NCBI GenBank assembly: GCA_009363875.1
Contig: CM018687.1
Coordinates: 20,180,764 to 20,244,763, forward strand
DNA from: Mikania micrantha
Taxonomy: Eukaryota > Streptophyta > Magnoliopsida > Asterales > Asteraceae
Direction: 5' to 3'
DNA length: 64,000 bases
Made by a program: the position numbers and the translations under genes
Notes under the pieces: generated by a model
What the model was told of the DNA's origin: nothing
The model's database searches: none
The model's input: only the letters and a program-made list of their open reading frames with translations
Shown here: positions 25,741 to 36,512 of the stretch, piece by piece
Layout of the letters: every line of letters begins with the position of its first letter
Numbering within the stretch: position 1 is the first letter of the stretch

Positions 25741-26833
25741 ATGACCAAAATGTATTTTTCAAAAAACTAAAATAATTTATGTTTTTTAAAATTATGAGTT
25801 TTAAAAACTCAATAGTCAAATAACACAATTATGTACTTTTAATACATAAAACATAAAAAAATTAAATAATAACAATTTATTTAAAGCATACAAAATAATA
25901 ACAAAATAGCATACTATGATGTAAAAAATAAAACACAATAATAAAGACATATTACACAATCACCAAAATACTCTTTTAAAAAAATTAGAGAAAAGTCACT
26001 TGTTAACCCCACAATCCTTCTCACACTTCTCACTGGGACTGTCCAAAATGCTAATCGCCCGTTGATCGCTCGGAAAAACCTCGATCGTTCGAATTTCGCT
26101 CGGTTTTAAACGAGCCGAGCAGGCTTGGTTTGGTCTCTTAACGAGCCGAGCACGAGCCAAGATAAGCTCGCTCGTCGCTCGCTTGGATAGTCGATCATTT
26201 GACTCGCTCGAATAGTCGATCATTTGACTCGCTCGTTTTGACTCGTTTAAATATAACTAAATTTTGCATATATAAAGTGATATTATTTTTTTTATTAACA
26301 CTAACATGTTACAAGTTCTTAAAGATGAATGATGATGTTGGTGTATTTAAACTAAGAAATAATGATGTTGAAGAATTATTCAAACATTTTAATTTTTTTA
26401 TGCTTTAATATTATGCAATTTCTAATTCTTGTTTTGAATTTATATGTGGTTAAATTTATTTTTTTTTTAAACATTTAGTTTGGAATTAATATAAATATTT
26501 TAAAAACAATTGCATTAAATTTTATTTTGAAAACAAATAAAACCGAACCCAGCTATGCCTCTTATTTTGAAAACGAGCCATGCAACAACCAAACCGAACT
26601 AAATGATTAATCACAAACCTTATCTGGATCGTATATTTGGAATATTAAAAATTAATATGTGATCCATATTAAACCATACTTTTTTATTTAAATCACATTT
26701 TTTTATTCAATATAGATGTAATGAAATGAAGCTAATCTAGGAGAAAATACGAATTTTTTTTTATAAAAGTAAAATCTTTGAAGACTTTGGTGCTGTTTTT
26801 TTTTAAAAAAAAAAAATTTCTTCTTGATCTCTT
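25741..26833. other. AT-rich intergenic DNA with a CGAGC-rich repeat
   Basis: No gene. Near 26040-26240 the words CTCGCTCG, GAGCCGAGC and CGATCGTTCGAA recur, resembling the self-complementary motif style of short plant repeats. A 'cttctcacacttctca' motif at 26020-26033 matches the ends of the repeat at 34896-36092. The remainder is poly-A/T-rich and leads to a poly-A/T junction just before 26820. Confidence 0.4.
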
Positions 26834-26839
26834 TTGCAT

Positions 26840-27084
26840 TCGCTGCGCAGCAGACGTTTAGTTAAAAAGTTGTCCCCGGCATGTTTTCACCTCTTCCCGT
26901 CTTCTGGTTTTTGGAAGATCGTTCCCGTTTTCTCAGGCGCCCCCTCCCCACCGGCGCCTCTTCCCCGTCCATCACCATCCCCTCGACCGCCACTCCTTTC
27001 ACCGCCATTCGCACCACCGCCAGCGTCACTCCCTGCACCGATCTTCCCTCCACCGCCGTATTTCTTCAATATTTCGAAGGACAA
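26840..27084 (+). promoter_or_regulatory. Possible 5' leader exon of the lipoate-ligase-like gene
   Basis: A C/T-rich, leader-like stretch ends in GGACAAG followed by GTACCG, a plausible splice donor at 27085. The first coding exon lies 1.4 kb downstream, after a plausible acceptor (TACTTTGCAG, ends 28436). The proline-rich open frame across it ends soon after and looks like a chance frame. A leader exon is inference. Confidence 0.3.
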
Positions 27085-27811
27085 GGTACCGATTCGTTCA
27101 TAGTTGCCCATTTGTGTGTGTGCGATTTTTATGGCTTCATAATTGGTGTGTGCGATTGTGTGTATGCGCGATTTGTCTGGGTAAATTCTTGATGTGCCGT
27201 CAGTAAATAACCAAAATGGATGGAGGGTTGAAAACAATTTGTCAGGTTTAGCAAATATTATAGAATTATTATTTATTTTAATCCAAATTCATTTATCAAA
27301 TGGGGGAGTGAAGATGGGTCCCTTCCCCAACCTCTCCCACCCAAACAACCATAAAGTAGTCGGTCAAACAGGGACGACGCCTCTGTGTTTAAGGTGAAGG
27401 TGGGTATCGTTTTAGGTCGTTGATGTGCTTCTATCAACCACTATCGAATGTTAGATCTCTAATCCTTCAATTTTTGTAAATTCACATGCTTAATGTTAGA
27501 TTATCGGTTTGATTTATAATCGTGAAAGTAGATTAGGTTAATTTGATCTGTCTGCTTTTGTTGCCCTAGATTCTGATTTGACGCTTCATTTGGTTTGAAT
27601 TTTCAAGGACATGTTATGTGTGCATTTCATTGGTTCACATGAAGTCTCATAAGTGCATTGTTACATGCTTAATTTTGAACATGGGATTGTTGATTGTTGT
27701 ATACATTTGTTTTATTGTTTAAAGATTTATGTATGACTGTGTGAGTTTAGCACTTAGCAGCATAAAAACACAATTAAAGCATTAGATGTATCATTTAGAA
27801 ACCCTAGACCA

Positions 27812-27972
27812 GTGTCGGAGCTTGACCGAAACTCAAGGGGGGCGAAATATATTTTTTTTTAGGGGGGGCGAAATAAAGGTTTTTAAAAAATTTTACACTA
27901 CGTGTCGGGAAATATACTACACGAAAAAACAGGGGGCGGTCGTCCCCCGGTCTTCACTAAGATGCGCCCATG
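27812..27972. mobile_element. Short insertion with a 10-bp target duplication
   Basis: A 161-bp segment starting GTGTCGGAGCTTGACCG and containing G-rich GGGGGGCGAAAT blocks is flanked by CCCTAGACCA on both sides (27802-27811 and 27973-27982). The long duplication fits a SINE or a Mutator-like MITE. The gene's probable leader intron hosts it. Confidence 0.65.
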
Positions 27973-28520
27973 CCCTAGACCATTTTCTATCTGTTTTAGG
28001 CTTTTAGCAACCTTTAAATATCCTATTTTATTGTAAAGCTACATTAATCATTAACTGCCTAAATTTACATGCAAATTATTTCCTTAATTTTGCTAATTTA
28101 GTTCTCTCTTCTTAATACACACACACATATACACACACATAATCTAACATTTTTATAAAAGTTATATAGAAAACTAAATTAGCAATTGGGAACTATGAAT
28201 CTGGCATTTACTATAATCAAGTTTATTCCAGAAACCAGTACCTCATTGAGAACGATATCTTGTTAAATTGTTTAATTTGTCAAGCAGACACTTATTACTT
28301 GTTTTGTTTCTGTTCTTGTAAATGTCATTGGTACATAGTTTGTAACTACTTCCATTGATCGTGTTCTGTAGCAACCCCTGCTTTAGTCTCAAGGGAACAC
28401 AAACTCATTTATGTCTAATTATCTACTTTGCAGTTTGTTGCACCCTGAAAATGACTGTTGCAATCCCATTTTAACAAAAAAAAAAAAACAAAAAAAAAGG
28501 TTCAAGAAAAACTGCTTGAA

Positions 28521-30896
28521 ATGGCTAAACAGCATGTTGCTCGTGCTAGACTTCCATTGATGAATATTGTCAGAATGAAGGGAGTGCCTATCCTACAGCA
28601 GTTGGAAATTGAGGAATGCCTTCTTAGGACCTCATCAGACAATTGGTGCATCATTAACGATGGGACCGATAAGCCCAACATTGTCATGGGGATTTCTGGG
28701 TAAGATTTTTTGCGAACTATGGTTCTGATAATTTTTTTAGAACGGCTATGTTTCTGATAAGTAACAGGGACCAGGGACCTTATTGTTTAACATGAATTTG
28801 TTATTAGGAAACCTGCTGAACTAGTTGAAATTAAGCCTGTACTAGAGGATAAAATTCCCATCATACGAAGGTTTACTGGCGGTGGAACTGTAATAGTTGA
28901 TCATGGGACTATATTTGTTTCATTTATATGTAACAAGGATGTTGTTGATGTACAACCATATCCTCGACCCATCATGTCATGGAGCAGCCTGATATACAGT
29001 CAAGTTTTCCAAGGAATTGCTGATTTCAGCCTTCGTGAGAATGGTATAAACAGTTGAATCCCAATTAGGTTGGGTAAAATGACAAATTGGTTGCTGGACT
29101 TCCATGTTTTGTGTTTGTTTCCTTGTTGGTGTTGTTTTAGTTTATCTTAATAGCAAGAGCTAAATACGGTTTCAGTTCCAGTGGTTTGATCAAAATAATC
29201 ATTTTAGTCCTTTCGTTTTAATTTGGTTTTTCTTAGTTCATTAATTTCATTTTCGTTTCAGTTAAAGCCAAACCACTAACACTGTTCATTTTTTATAGAC
29301 TATGTGTTTGGCCTCCGCAAGTTTGGTGGCAACGCACAATCAATTACAAAAAACCGGTGGATTCATCATACATCTTTTTTGTGGGACTTTGAAACTCATA
29401 ACATGTCCTATCTCAAGCTTCCCCAACGGGCTCCTGAATATCGACTGGTATGTTCAGTTATATCTTGTGCTTGTTTACTTTTATTACCAGCCCTTATGAC
29501 TGCAATCTTAAAAGTCAGCTTACCACAAAGATTGTATGATTATTTTGGATGGTGAAGTTTACGGACATTGAGAACAAGTTATGTCTAACAAATGTGGTTT
29601 AGAAGAAAGAGTAGTAATTTAGCTTGATTTTAGAAAGCACGTGAGGCGATTTGGAAAACGACATAGGACCTTGAGGTGATGAATCATGCATATTGGGATC
29701 AAGTATGGGTTTGTAGGAGGCTGATATGTAAAAACAGTTGAAATAAATGAAGAGATTATGAATGGCTTACTTGATTAAAAGACTAATGTGCAAAGGAGAT
29801 GAGAATTGTAACTTTTGGTTGTACTTTTACATAGAGCAATAGAACAACACCTTGCGTATCTAAACCTCTTATATCGTGCACCTGAAACTCAGGTGTTTTC
29901 TAGACCTTAACATCTCAGTACACCTTGTGTTTTTCAAAACTAGGGGTTTTAGTTAGGCCTTTGGTACAAAATTGGATAAATTTATAAGAATTCCATTTTT
30001 TGGGGAAAAATTCCTTAATCCTAACTACAGTACTCATTTTCGTTCAGTAAGATCATATATAGGAACAACCAAAAGCAATGAAAGAGATTATGAATGACTT
30101 GATTAAAAGACTAACATGTAAAGGAGACGAGAGAGATGTAGTTTTAGGTTCTGTAAGTTATTTTAGCAGGCATTATGATGAACATTTGAACATAAATAAA
30201 TCAATAACCACCGGTTGGTTAGTTTTTGTATTATGTCAGTGGTGAGAGAAGAAATGATTTGACAATTTCTGTTAAATTAATGTCAAGACTGGAGGTGCTT
30301 TTTTTTAACCACTAAATCAACCACCACTTGGCAAACAGGCAACTTGACCCATTCAGGAGAAAACCCACATTAGAAAACCCCTGCTCATCTGGAAGCAATT
30401 GCTCCCAGATAGACTTGAACCCAAGACTTTTTATAAGAGAAGTCAACGGAGTATCACTAGGCTAGAAGCCCATTGGTAAAGTGGATGTGTGAATCATGTT
30501 TATTCAGGTAGTTTTATCTTAACTGGTTAAACAGGGGATGGTAAAGCTAAATGGGTTGACCCGCCGAAACTACATGAATCTTTAAAGCTTTTTAAATAAA
30601 AAAAGGTTAAAACCATATTTCTAATATTGGTGATGTAAACTTCTAAGACCCATTTAAAATGTTAATTACTGTGCTTTTAGGCTAGGGACCATCTTGATTT
30701 CATTTGCCCCATGAAGGACTACATTTCAAGATCAGATTTCATCAGTAAAGCTATTGATGCAGCAGGGAGCCATTTTTCAGTCAAGTCAACTGAGTTTGAA
30801 GTGATTAAACCTCCATCAAACGTGAAATTTACTCCCACCTCGAGATTACTAACTAAAGAGGAATTAGAGGCTGCATGTAAGACCTCCATGTTATAA
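28521..30896 (+). CDS. Lipoate/biotin protein ligase family protein (LplA-like)
   Basis: Four coding exons: 28521-28699, 28808-29043, 29299-29447 and 30681-30896. They join in phase with GT/AG borders to 259 codons plus stop. The start is the first in-frame ATG (MAKQHVARARLPLMN). The family attaches lipoate, octanoate or biotin to carrier lysines. Family marks seen: LRTSSDNWCIIND near residues 35-48, RRFTGGGTVIVDHG at 80-93 (the glycine-rich ligand loop) and RKFGGNAQS at 145-153, whose lysine 146 matches the conserved ligase lysine. The length suits the plant BPL/LplA/LipB-like family (Arabidopsis has a similar short protein annotated as biotin/lipoate A/B protein ligase). The substrate cannot be decided from sequence. 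A 7-codon upstream frame starts at 28451. Intron 3 is 1.2 kb and holds a local duplication (about 29745-29815 and 30085-30145). Confidence 0.88.
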
Positions 30897-31328
30897 TTTT
30901 TCAACTTTTCTAAGCCTCTGGACGTTGCCTTGCAGATTACTTATCATTCATTTTCAGATCAACCGATCTTCATGATTTTTGGTGAATCAAACCGGGTTGG
31001 TTTCTTGTCATCAACTCTAATTTCTTGGTGTAACACATGAACTCAAATTTTTCATAAACAAATTTATTTTTTTCTGTTACAAAAACAGAATATCTGTACT
31101 TCGTAAAACCAAGACGAATGTTTTATAAGGTTGCATGTAATGGGAGGCCCACACATCGCGGGATGATGAGGGTGTTTGCGAACACCACACCACCCTATGG
31201 CACGAGGCCATGAACCGTTTTGTTTCCGAAGTTTCTTGAGGTTGTTCTATAAACAGTTTGAACAGCAATGAGAAATAATGCAAAAGTTGAGAACTTCTCT
31301 GTATCTGTTAATTTATTCTTTCGCTATT

Positions 31329-31628
31329 CTACTTGTTAATTACCTTCTTGTGTGAACTTTGGTGACCTAATACAAAGATGACTACCAATGTGAGAGCCAC
31401 ACAGACAAGAAAAAATGGAGAAAGCCTTAAAAGATCATGAGAAGGCGATGCTAAGGATTGTGGCATCATCACACACGCGATGATGACATCGTTACAGACA
31501 AATAAGGTCATTCCAGCCATGTGATAATGTGCATTATATATTAACGCTGGCGGTGGCGGCATCATAGCCTGATTCATCTCGCCATGAAGGTAATAAGGAT
31601 TAGCAGAATGTGGATTAAAACTCCACAT
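31329..31628 (-). CDS. Hypothetical 99-residue membrane protein
   Basis: An uninterrupted frame starts MWSFNPHSANPYYLHGE. It has a PPPP segment near residue 25, a hydrophobic stretch near 40-56 and a strong C-terminal membrane segment near 72-88 (FFLVCVALTLVVIFVLG), followed by a basic tail. The composition looks more protein-like than neighbouring random frames, and it converges with the ligase gene 432 bp away. I do not recognise a family. It may be a real small plant membrane protein, one exon of a longer gene, or chance. Confidence 0.35.
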   Translation of the reverse strand: MWSFNPHSANPYYLHGEMNQAMMPPPPALIYNAHYHMAGMTLFVCNDVIIACVMMPQSLASPSHDLLRLSPFFLVCVALTLVVIFVLGHQSSHKKVINK

Positions 31629-31867
31629 TTTAGGGGCATTTTGATCAAAAAGGCTGACAGGGGGTGACCAACATCACCACGCAAGCTTGAGTCGGTGAAT
31701 TCTTGATTTTTTTAACGGTTTGGTACGACGACACCCAAGATGGGATTTCAACCGTCCCTTGGATTTGACGCTCTGGGACGTACGTTTGACCCACCTCATG
31801 GTGAATTCTTGATACTAAACCTCTAGAACATTACTTGTGGGCTTGTTTGTTTTCATCATTATCGTAA

Positions 31868-31983
31868 TCAGTATATCCCATAATTTGTAAAACTAAAGTA
31901 GAGTCTAAGGAGTTAATATGTAGACAATCTTATAGAGACCCTCTAGGAATAGAGAGGTTGCTTCTAACGACACTTTCGACTCA
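31868..31983 (-). mobile_element. AU SINE remnant
   Basis: Read in order on the plus strand: CAGTATATCCCA, AGTAGAGTCTAAGG, GTAGACAATCTTA, AGAGAGGTTGCTTC and ACTTTCGACTC. This is the AU SINE order in reverse, more diverged than the copies in the 24.6-25.3 kb foldback. Confidence 0.55.
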
Positions 31984-32436
31984 TGATGCCTGATATAACC
32001 GATCAACTCAACACATATATACATTATATGTATGCAATGCACATATGGTCTAAAAACGGCAATTTTAATTGCTTGTTTTGACATGTAAAAAATGTAGAAG
32101 ATTGATCCATCTTTAGGATAGTCTTCTTAGAGTTCAAAATAAACATAAATTGCCCTGAAAAACTATGTAAATGTTACCCATTGTCGGATATTCGGATAAT
32201 TTTTTCGGATTCGGATATTTCGGATAGTTTTCGGATATCCGGATATATTTTTATAAAATATTTAATATTTTTTTAGAGTTCAGATATCCGAATTTGAACA
32301 CCTCTAGAATTGTAGCAAAACATAATAAGGGGCATGTTTGTGCTAATGTAAACTGTGTAAAAATAATAAATAAATAAATACAGATGGCAAGAAAAACGTG
32401 TGGATATGAGGACAAAACAAGCATTTTTGTAGTGAG

Positions 32437-32953
32437 TAGGATTGTAAACGGACCGAATGAACACGAATATGTCCTTGTTCATGTTTGTTCGTTTAACTTT
32501 TAACTTGTTCACGAACACTAACCGAATGAAAATTCTTTTTCGTGTTCATTTATTAAGAAATTTAACTTCTTCACGAACACTAACGAACACATATTATTTA
32601 AACAATAAAAATTAACATTCTTAGTTTCAAGTATTGGAGATAATTATTTATATAAATATATAAATTTAAATAATATGGTGTTAAACTAAAAATAACTTAC
32701 ATAATATGCTATTAAACTAAAAATAAAAATTTAATAATATACAACACATTAATAAATAAATATAATAAATGAACTTAACCGAACATAAGCGAACGTAAAC
32801 GAACACAAATGAATGATCATGACCTTTGTTCATGTTTGTTTATTTAATTAAACGAACGAAATTTCTTGTTCATGTTCGTTCATTTATTAAACGAACTTCC
32901 TGACGAATGATTCGCAAACTGTTCGCTGAACGTTTGATTCATTTACAGTCCTA
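32437..32953. mobile_element. hAT-type MITE, copy 1
   Basis: A 517-bp AT-rich element has ends TAGGATTGTAAACG and CATTTACAGTCCTA, and internal inverted GTTCGTTTAA / AACGAAC motifs. It is homologous over its length to the copy at 45299-45790. The flanking octamers (GTAGTGAG, AGTGTGAG) are only partly alike, so the duplication has decayed or borders are off by a base or two. The superfamily comes from the better-preserved copy. Confidence 0.75.
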
Positions 32954-34895
32954 AGTGTGAGCCAAAATGGGACAGGTTGGCTAATCCAGAACCACATTTT
33001 GTGCAACTTATAAAATTATTATATTAACAAGGCAAATTGAATGTTCATAATTCAAATTACGATCAACTAACTGATGATAATTCATATCAACAATTTGGCT
33101 AATGGTTAAGGCTTGACCCTTTCTTCTTAAAGACCAGAGTCCAAGTCTCACTCGTAACACTTTAATGGATACCATGTGAGAGGAGGAATCTTGAGCTAAA
33201 TCTCGGGTTATGAACTAATGAGGATGAGGGTTTACCTATTCCCACGCATCATGGGGTACTGTCTCACGGTCGGCGATTGAGGAATCAATCTTAGTTACCC
33301 ACCTCAGGATAACGTAAGGTAGCACGACGTGATCCTTTGCTAGTAAAATAACAATTTGACTAATGATCCTAATTTTCATTTTTGTCTAATGGTAGTTGTA
33401 GTAACATAATTATTATTGTGTTGCACTAGATTTCAATTTGATTTAGGCTCACATTGACGATTGTAAATGAAATTAGAAAACTTACCAGCAAGAAAAAGGG
33501 AAATTTGAGTGTAAATTGAATTTTCAATCACTGATGATTATGCAAATTATATATAAAATTGACAGCGACCTCCTTAATCGCTTTCAGAATCGATCTTGAC
33601 CATTAAATGAAGGCGCTATAAAATATGGGGTTTAAACTTGACGGTTGAGGCGGTCACAATCTCTCTCATAGGCTCCTTGGTTATTGTTACAAAGCTTTTT
33701 AGGAGGATTAGGGTTTTAACAACAATCACATGTTGGTTTTAGACGGTTACATGACGGTTTTCAACAGTTATGCGTGTCAAACTCAAATCCAAAACAACCT
33801 TATTATTAGTATAAAATGAACCAACTCCATCAAGGTCATCTTCACAAGAAACATACAACAATGTTCCACTGGCGAGTAATTTTGTTGGAATAAATTCACA
33901 AACCACTCACCACTCCTTTACAAAAGTACTATGGTGTCATCATACATAATTGACATTGATCTCTGTAACTACGTCAAGATCGGTCTCTATCATCGGGATA
34001 TTTTGAAACGAGATCTGAAACATATAAAATAAGCAATTCAGGTGGTTACATGACTGTTTTCGATGGTTACTGCAGTTTGCGACGATTACATGGCGGTTTC
34101 CGATGGTTACGATAATTTCCGACAGTTACACAAGCTTTTGGCAGTTTTTGATGGTTATGTATCGGTTTTCTGCATCATTTGCATGATTGATTTTATGTTC
34201 TTCATATTATGTTTTATGAATTATATTTTAATTAATTAAATTAATAATATTTTTATTTTGAGTGAAACCAAATCATTAATGGTTTAAGATCAATAAACAA
34301 CAAAGTTGCTAAAAAAGCAAAGAAAATTTGGATTGGAGGATATGTTCACCTCATTAACCAGTCTCAAAGGCTAGTTATTCACTTCAAATAATAACGCTAA
34401 AGTTCATAAGCTGCTTCCCAATCCTATCCATTTAGTTTCATGGTATATTACAAAACAAAACTAATTGTTCTGTTTGTAAGGTTTCTTATTTCGTTCATCA
34501 TCTAATGATGACCAAAATCAAGTGGAAACCATGTGGTAACATTTATGTTTGCATTTTGGTTTTTTTACGTTAGTTTTTATGACGAGATGCATTTTCAGAT
34601 TTGAGTTTTGACATTGGGTTTTCACCATGGATGACACTTTATGGTTTTACACGATACTGACAAACGTTGTGATATTTTTTTATCTATATTTAAATATTCA
34701 AGATCATGTTAGTTGTCCTGAAAACCGTGCCTAACAATCAGTTTGTTAACAAAAAGAATAGACACTATTTGCCAAAAAACAATACTGGTTAAATTTTTAA
34801 ACCTTGGGACATGATTCAATAAAACATACAAGTATTGGTGCTAATGAAAAATACAATTGCATATTTGTATATGATTGAGGTTTGGCTAGAAAGTT
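32954..34895. other. Intergenic DNA, no gene seen
   Basis: Only short frames. Near 33720-34170 the phrase 'ggttacatgacggtttt' and close variants (gacggttacatgacgg, gatggttacg) recur about seven times, suggesting a decayed tandem or dispersed repeat. A GC-richer patch at 33220-33340 may be an old SINE, but no boundaries are visible. Confidence 0.45.
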
Positions 34896-36092
34896 TAAAA
34901 ACCATGAGAAGTGTGAGAAGCCATCTCAGCCATACACGTGTATTTTCATAAGTTTTCAAGATATGGGTATAAACGTAATTTCGTCTGATGATTGTTTGCG
35001 GTTATTTTGGGAAAATAACCGTGATTGTCGCTAAACAATTTTTCAAAATCCAAATCAATTACCGATTACAAGAAGAAATCACATATTGCAATTGATTTGA
35101 TGATTCCAATTTCATCTCGCGAATGCTCGTTTGGTGTTTTTTGAGGGTAACGTCATGATGGAATCGAACACATAAGGTTATGGTGTTTTTTAGATTGTAT
35201 GGTGTTTTTCAGGTTGTATAGTGTTATTTCGTATGTTTTATGCTCTGTTTTTTGATATTATAATGTTTTTCAAATTGTATGATGTTTTTTCAGATTGTAT
35301 TGTGTTTTTTGGATTGTATGGTGTTTTTGAATCCAAGTATTATAACTTATTTTGAATCCAAAAGTCCTAATCACCATGATATTTTAAAATTTTATGGAGT
35401 TTTTTCTTTTAAATAATGCTCTGTTTTTTTATTTTATAAGCATGTATGGTGTTTCAATGATGGTTAAATAATATGATGTTATTTGGCGTTTTCAGTTAGC
35501 TTCATATTTTCTGTTATGGTGTTTATATCAGTATTGACGTGATCAATTTCAAAAATAGCATAACAATTTAATAGAACACCAAGAACAATAAAGAAGATAC
35601 GTAACAGCAAAAACACCATACAAAATAAACGCCAAAAACACCATAAAGCCATAATCTTAATCTCCATTTAAAATGAACAAAACAACATAGACGCTATAAA
35701 CTAAATCAATTTCAAAAACACCATAACAACTTAAGAGAAAACCAAGAAAATAAAGAAGATATATAACAACAAAAACACATAAAATCAACGCCAAAAACAC
35801 CATATTGAGATAAATTGGGGACTTTGGTGTTTCAGTGACTAACGATCGACGGATGACATTGGGGACTTTGGTGTTTTCGTCGATGTGTAAAATCTATGTT
35901 AAAGGCGACTTTTACGAAATTGAGATAAATTGGGGAGGTTTGTTTTAATTCAAAAAACACCAAATTACTATTATGCCCATCCCGCGACTTTCAAACGCCA
36001 TGTTATTTACAAAATTGCCACCGCGCGATCTTGACCGTAAAACACCACATATTAAGGGACAAGATTGCTTCTCACGCTTCTCATGGTTTTTA
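34896..36092. mobile_element. 1.2-kb terminal-inverted-repeat element upstream of the PPR gene
   Basis: The ends are inverted copies: TAAAAACCATGAGAAGTGTG at the left and CGCTTCTCATGGTTTTTA at the right, with the repeat continuing for about 30 bp. The interior contains multiple 'atggtgtttttcagattgta' units (about 35160-35330) and inverted 'aaaacaccata' blocks (about 35600-35800), which fold back on each other. No transposase frame. No convincing target duplication was found, so the class (MITE or Mutator-like) is open. Confidence 0.55.
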
Positions 36093-36512
36093 GCCTTCTT
36101 AAAATATCTCTTTCCATTTGTATATATCTCTTTAAATTTATAAAATAACTTATTTTTAAAATCATTCTTAAAAATGTTATCTATTATATATTAAAAACTG
36201 TGTTTTGAGAAAATATGCAATTTTTCAAGTTATGATTTACCATAAATAAATATATTACAGTTTTAGCTTATGTGGTTTAACTGTTTTAATTATTTCAATA
36301 AAAAATATAATTTTTTATCAATACAGCTCCAGTGGTTTAAACAACTAACGATGTTGACATTCAAACACAACTATTTTAACGGTGTTGACCCCAAACTTAA
36401 TTATGATTAGGTGACAAAACCGTTAGTTCTTTAAACCAGAATGTTGATAGAAAATTATATTTTAAATTGAAATAGTTAAAATATCGTAATTTACTCAAAA
36501 TAAATAAATGAA

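Noticed and set aside
26834..27103. Proline-rich 89-residue frame and overlapping 103- and 116-residue frames
   Set aside because: The C-rich leader-like DNA yields proline- or glycine-rich frames on both strands. More likely an untranslated exon.
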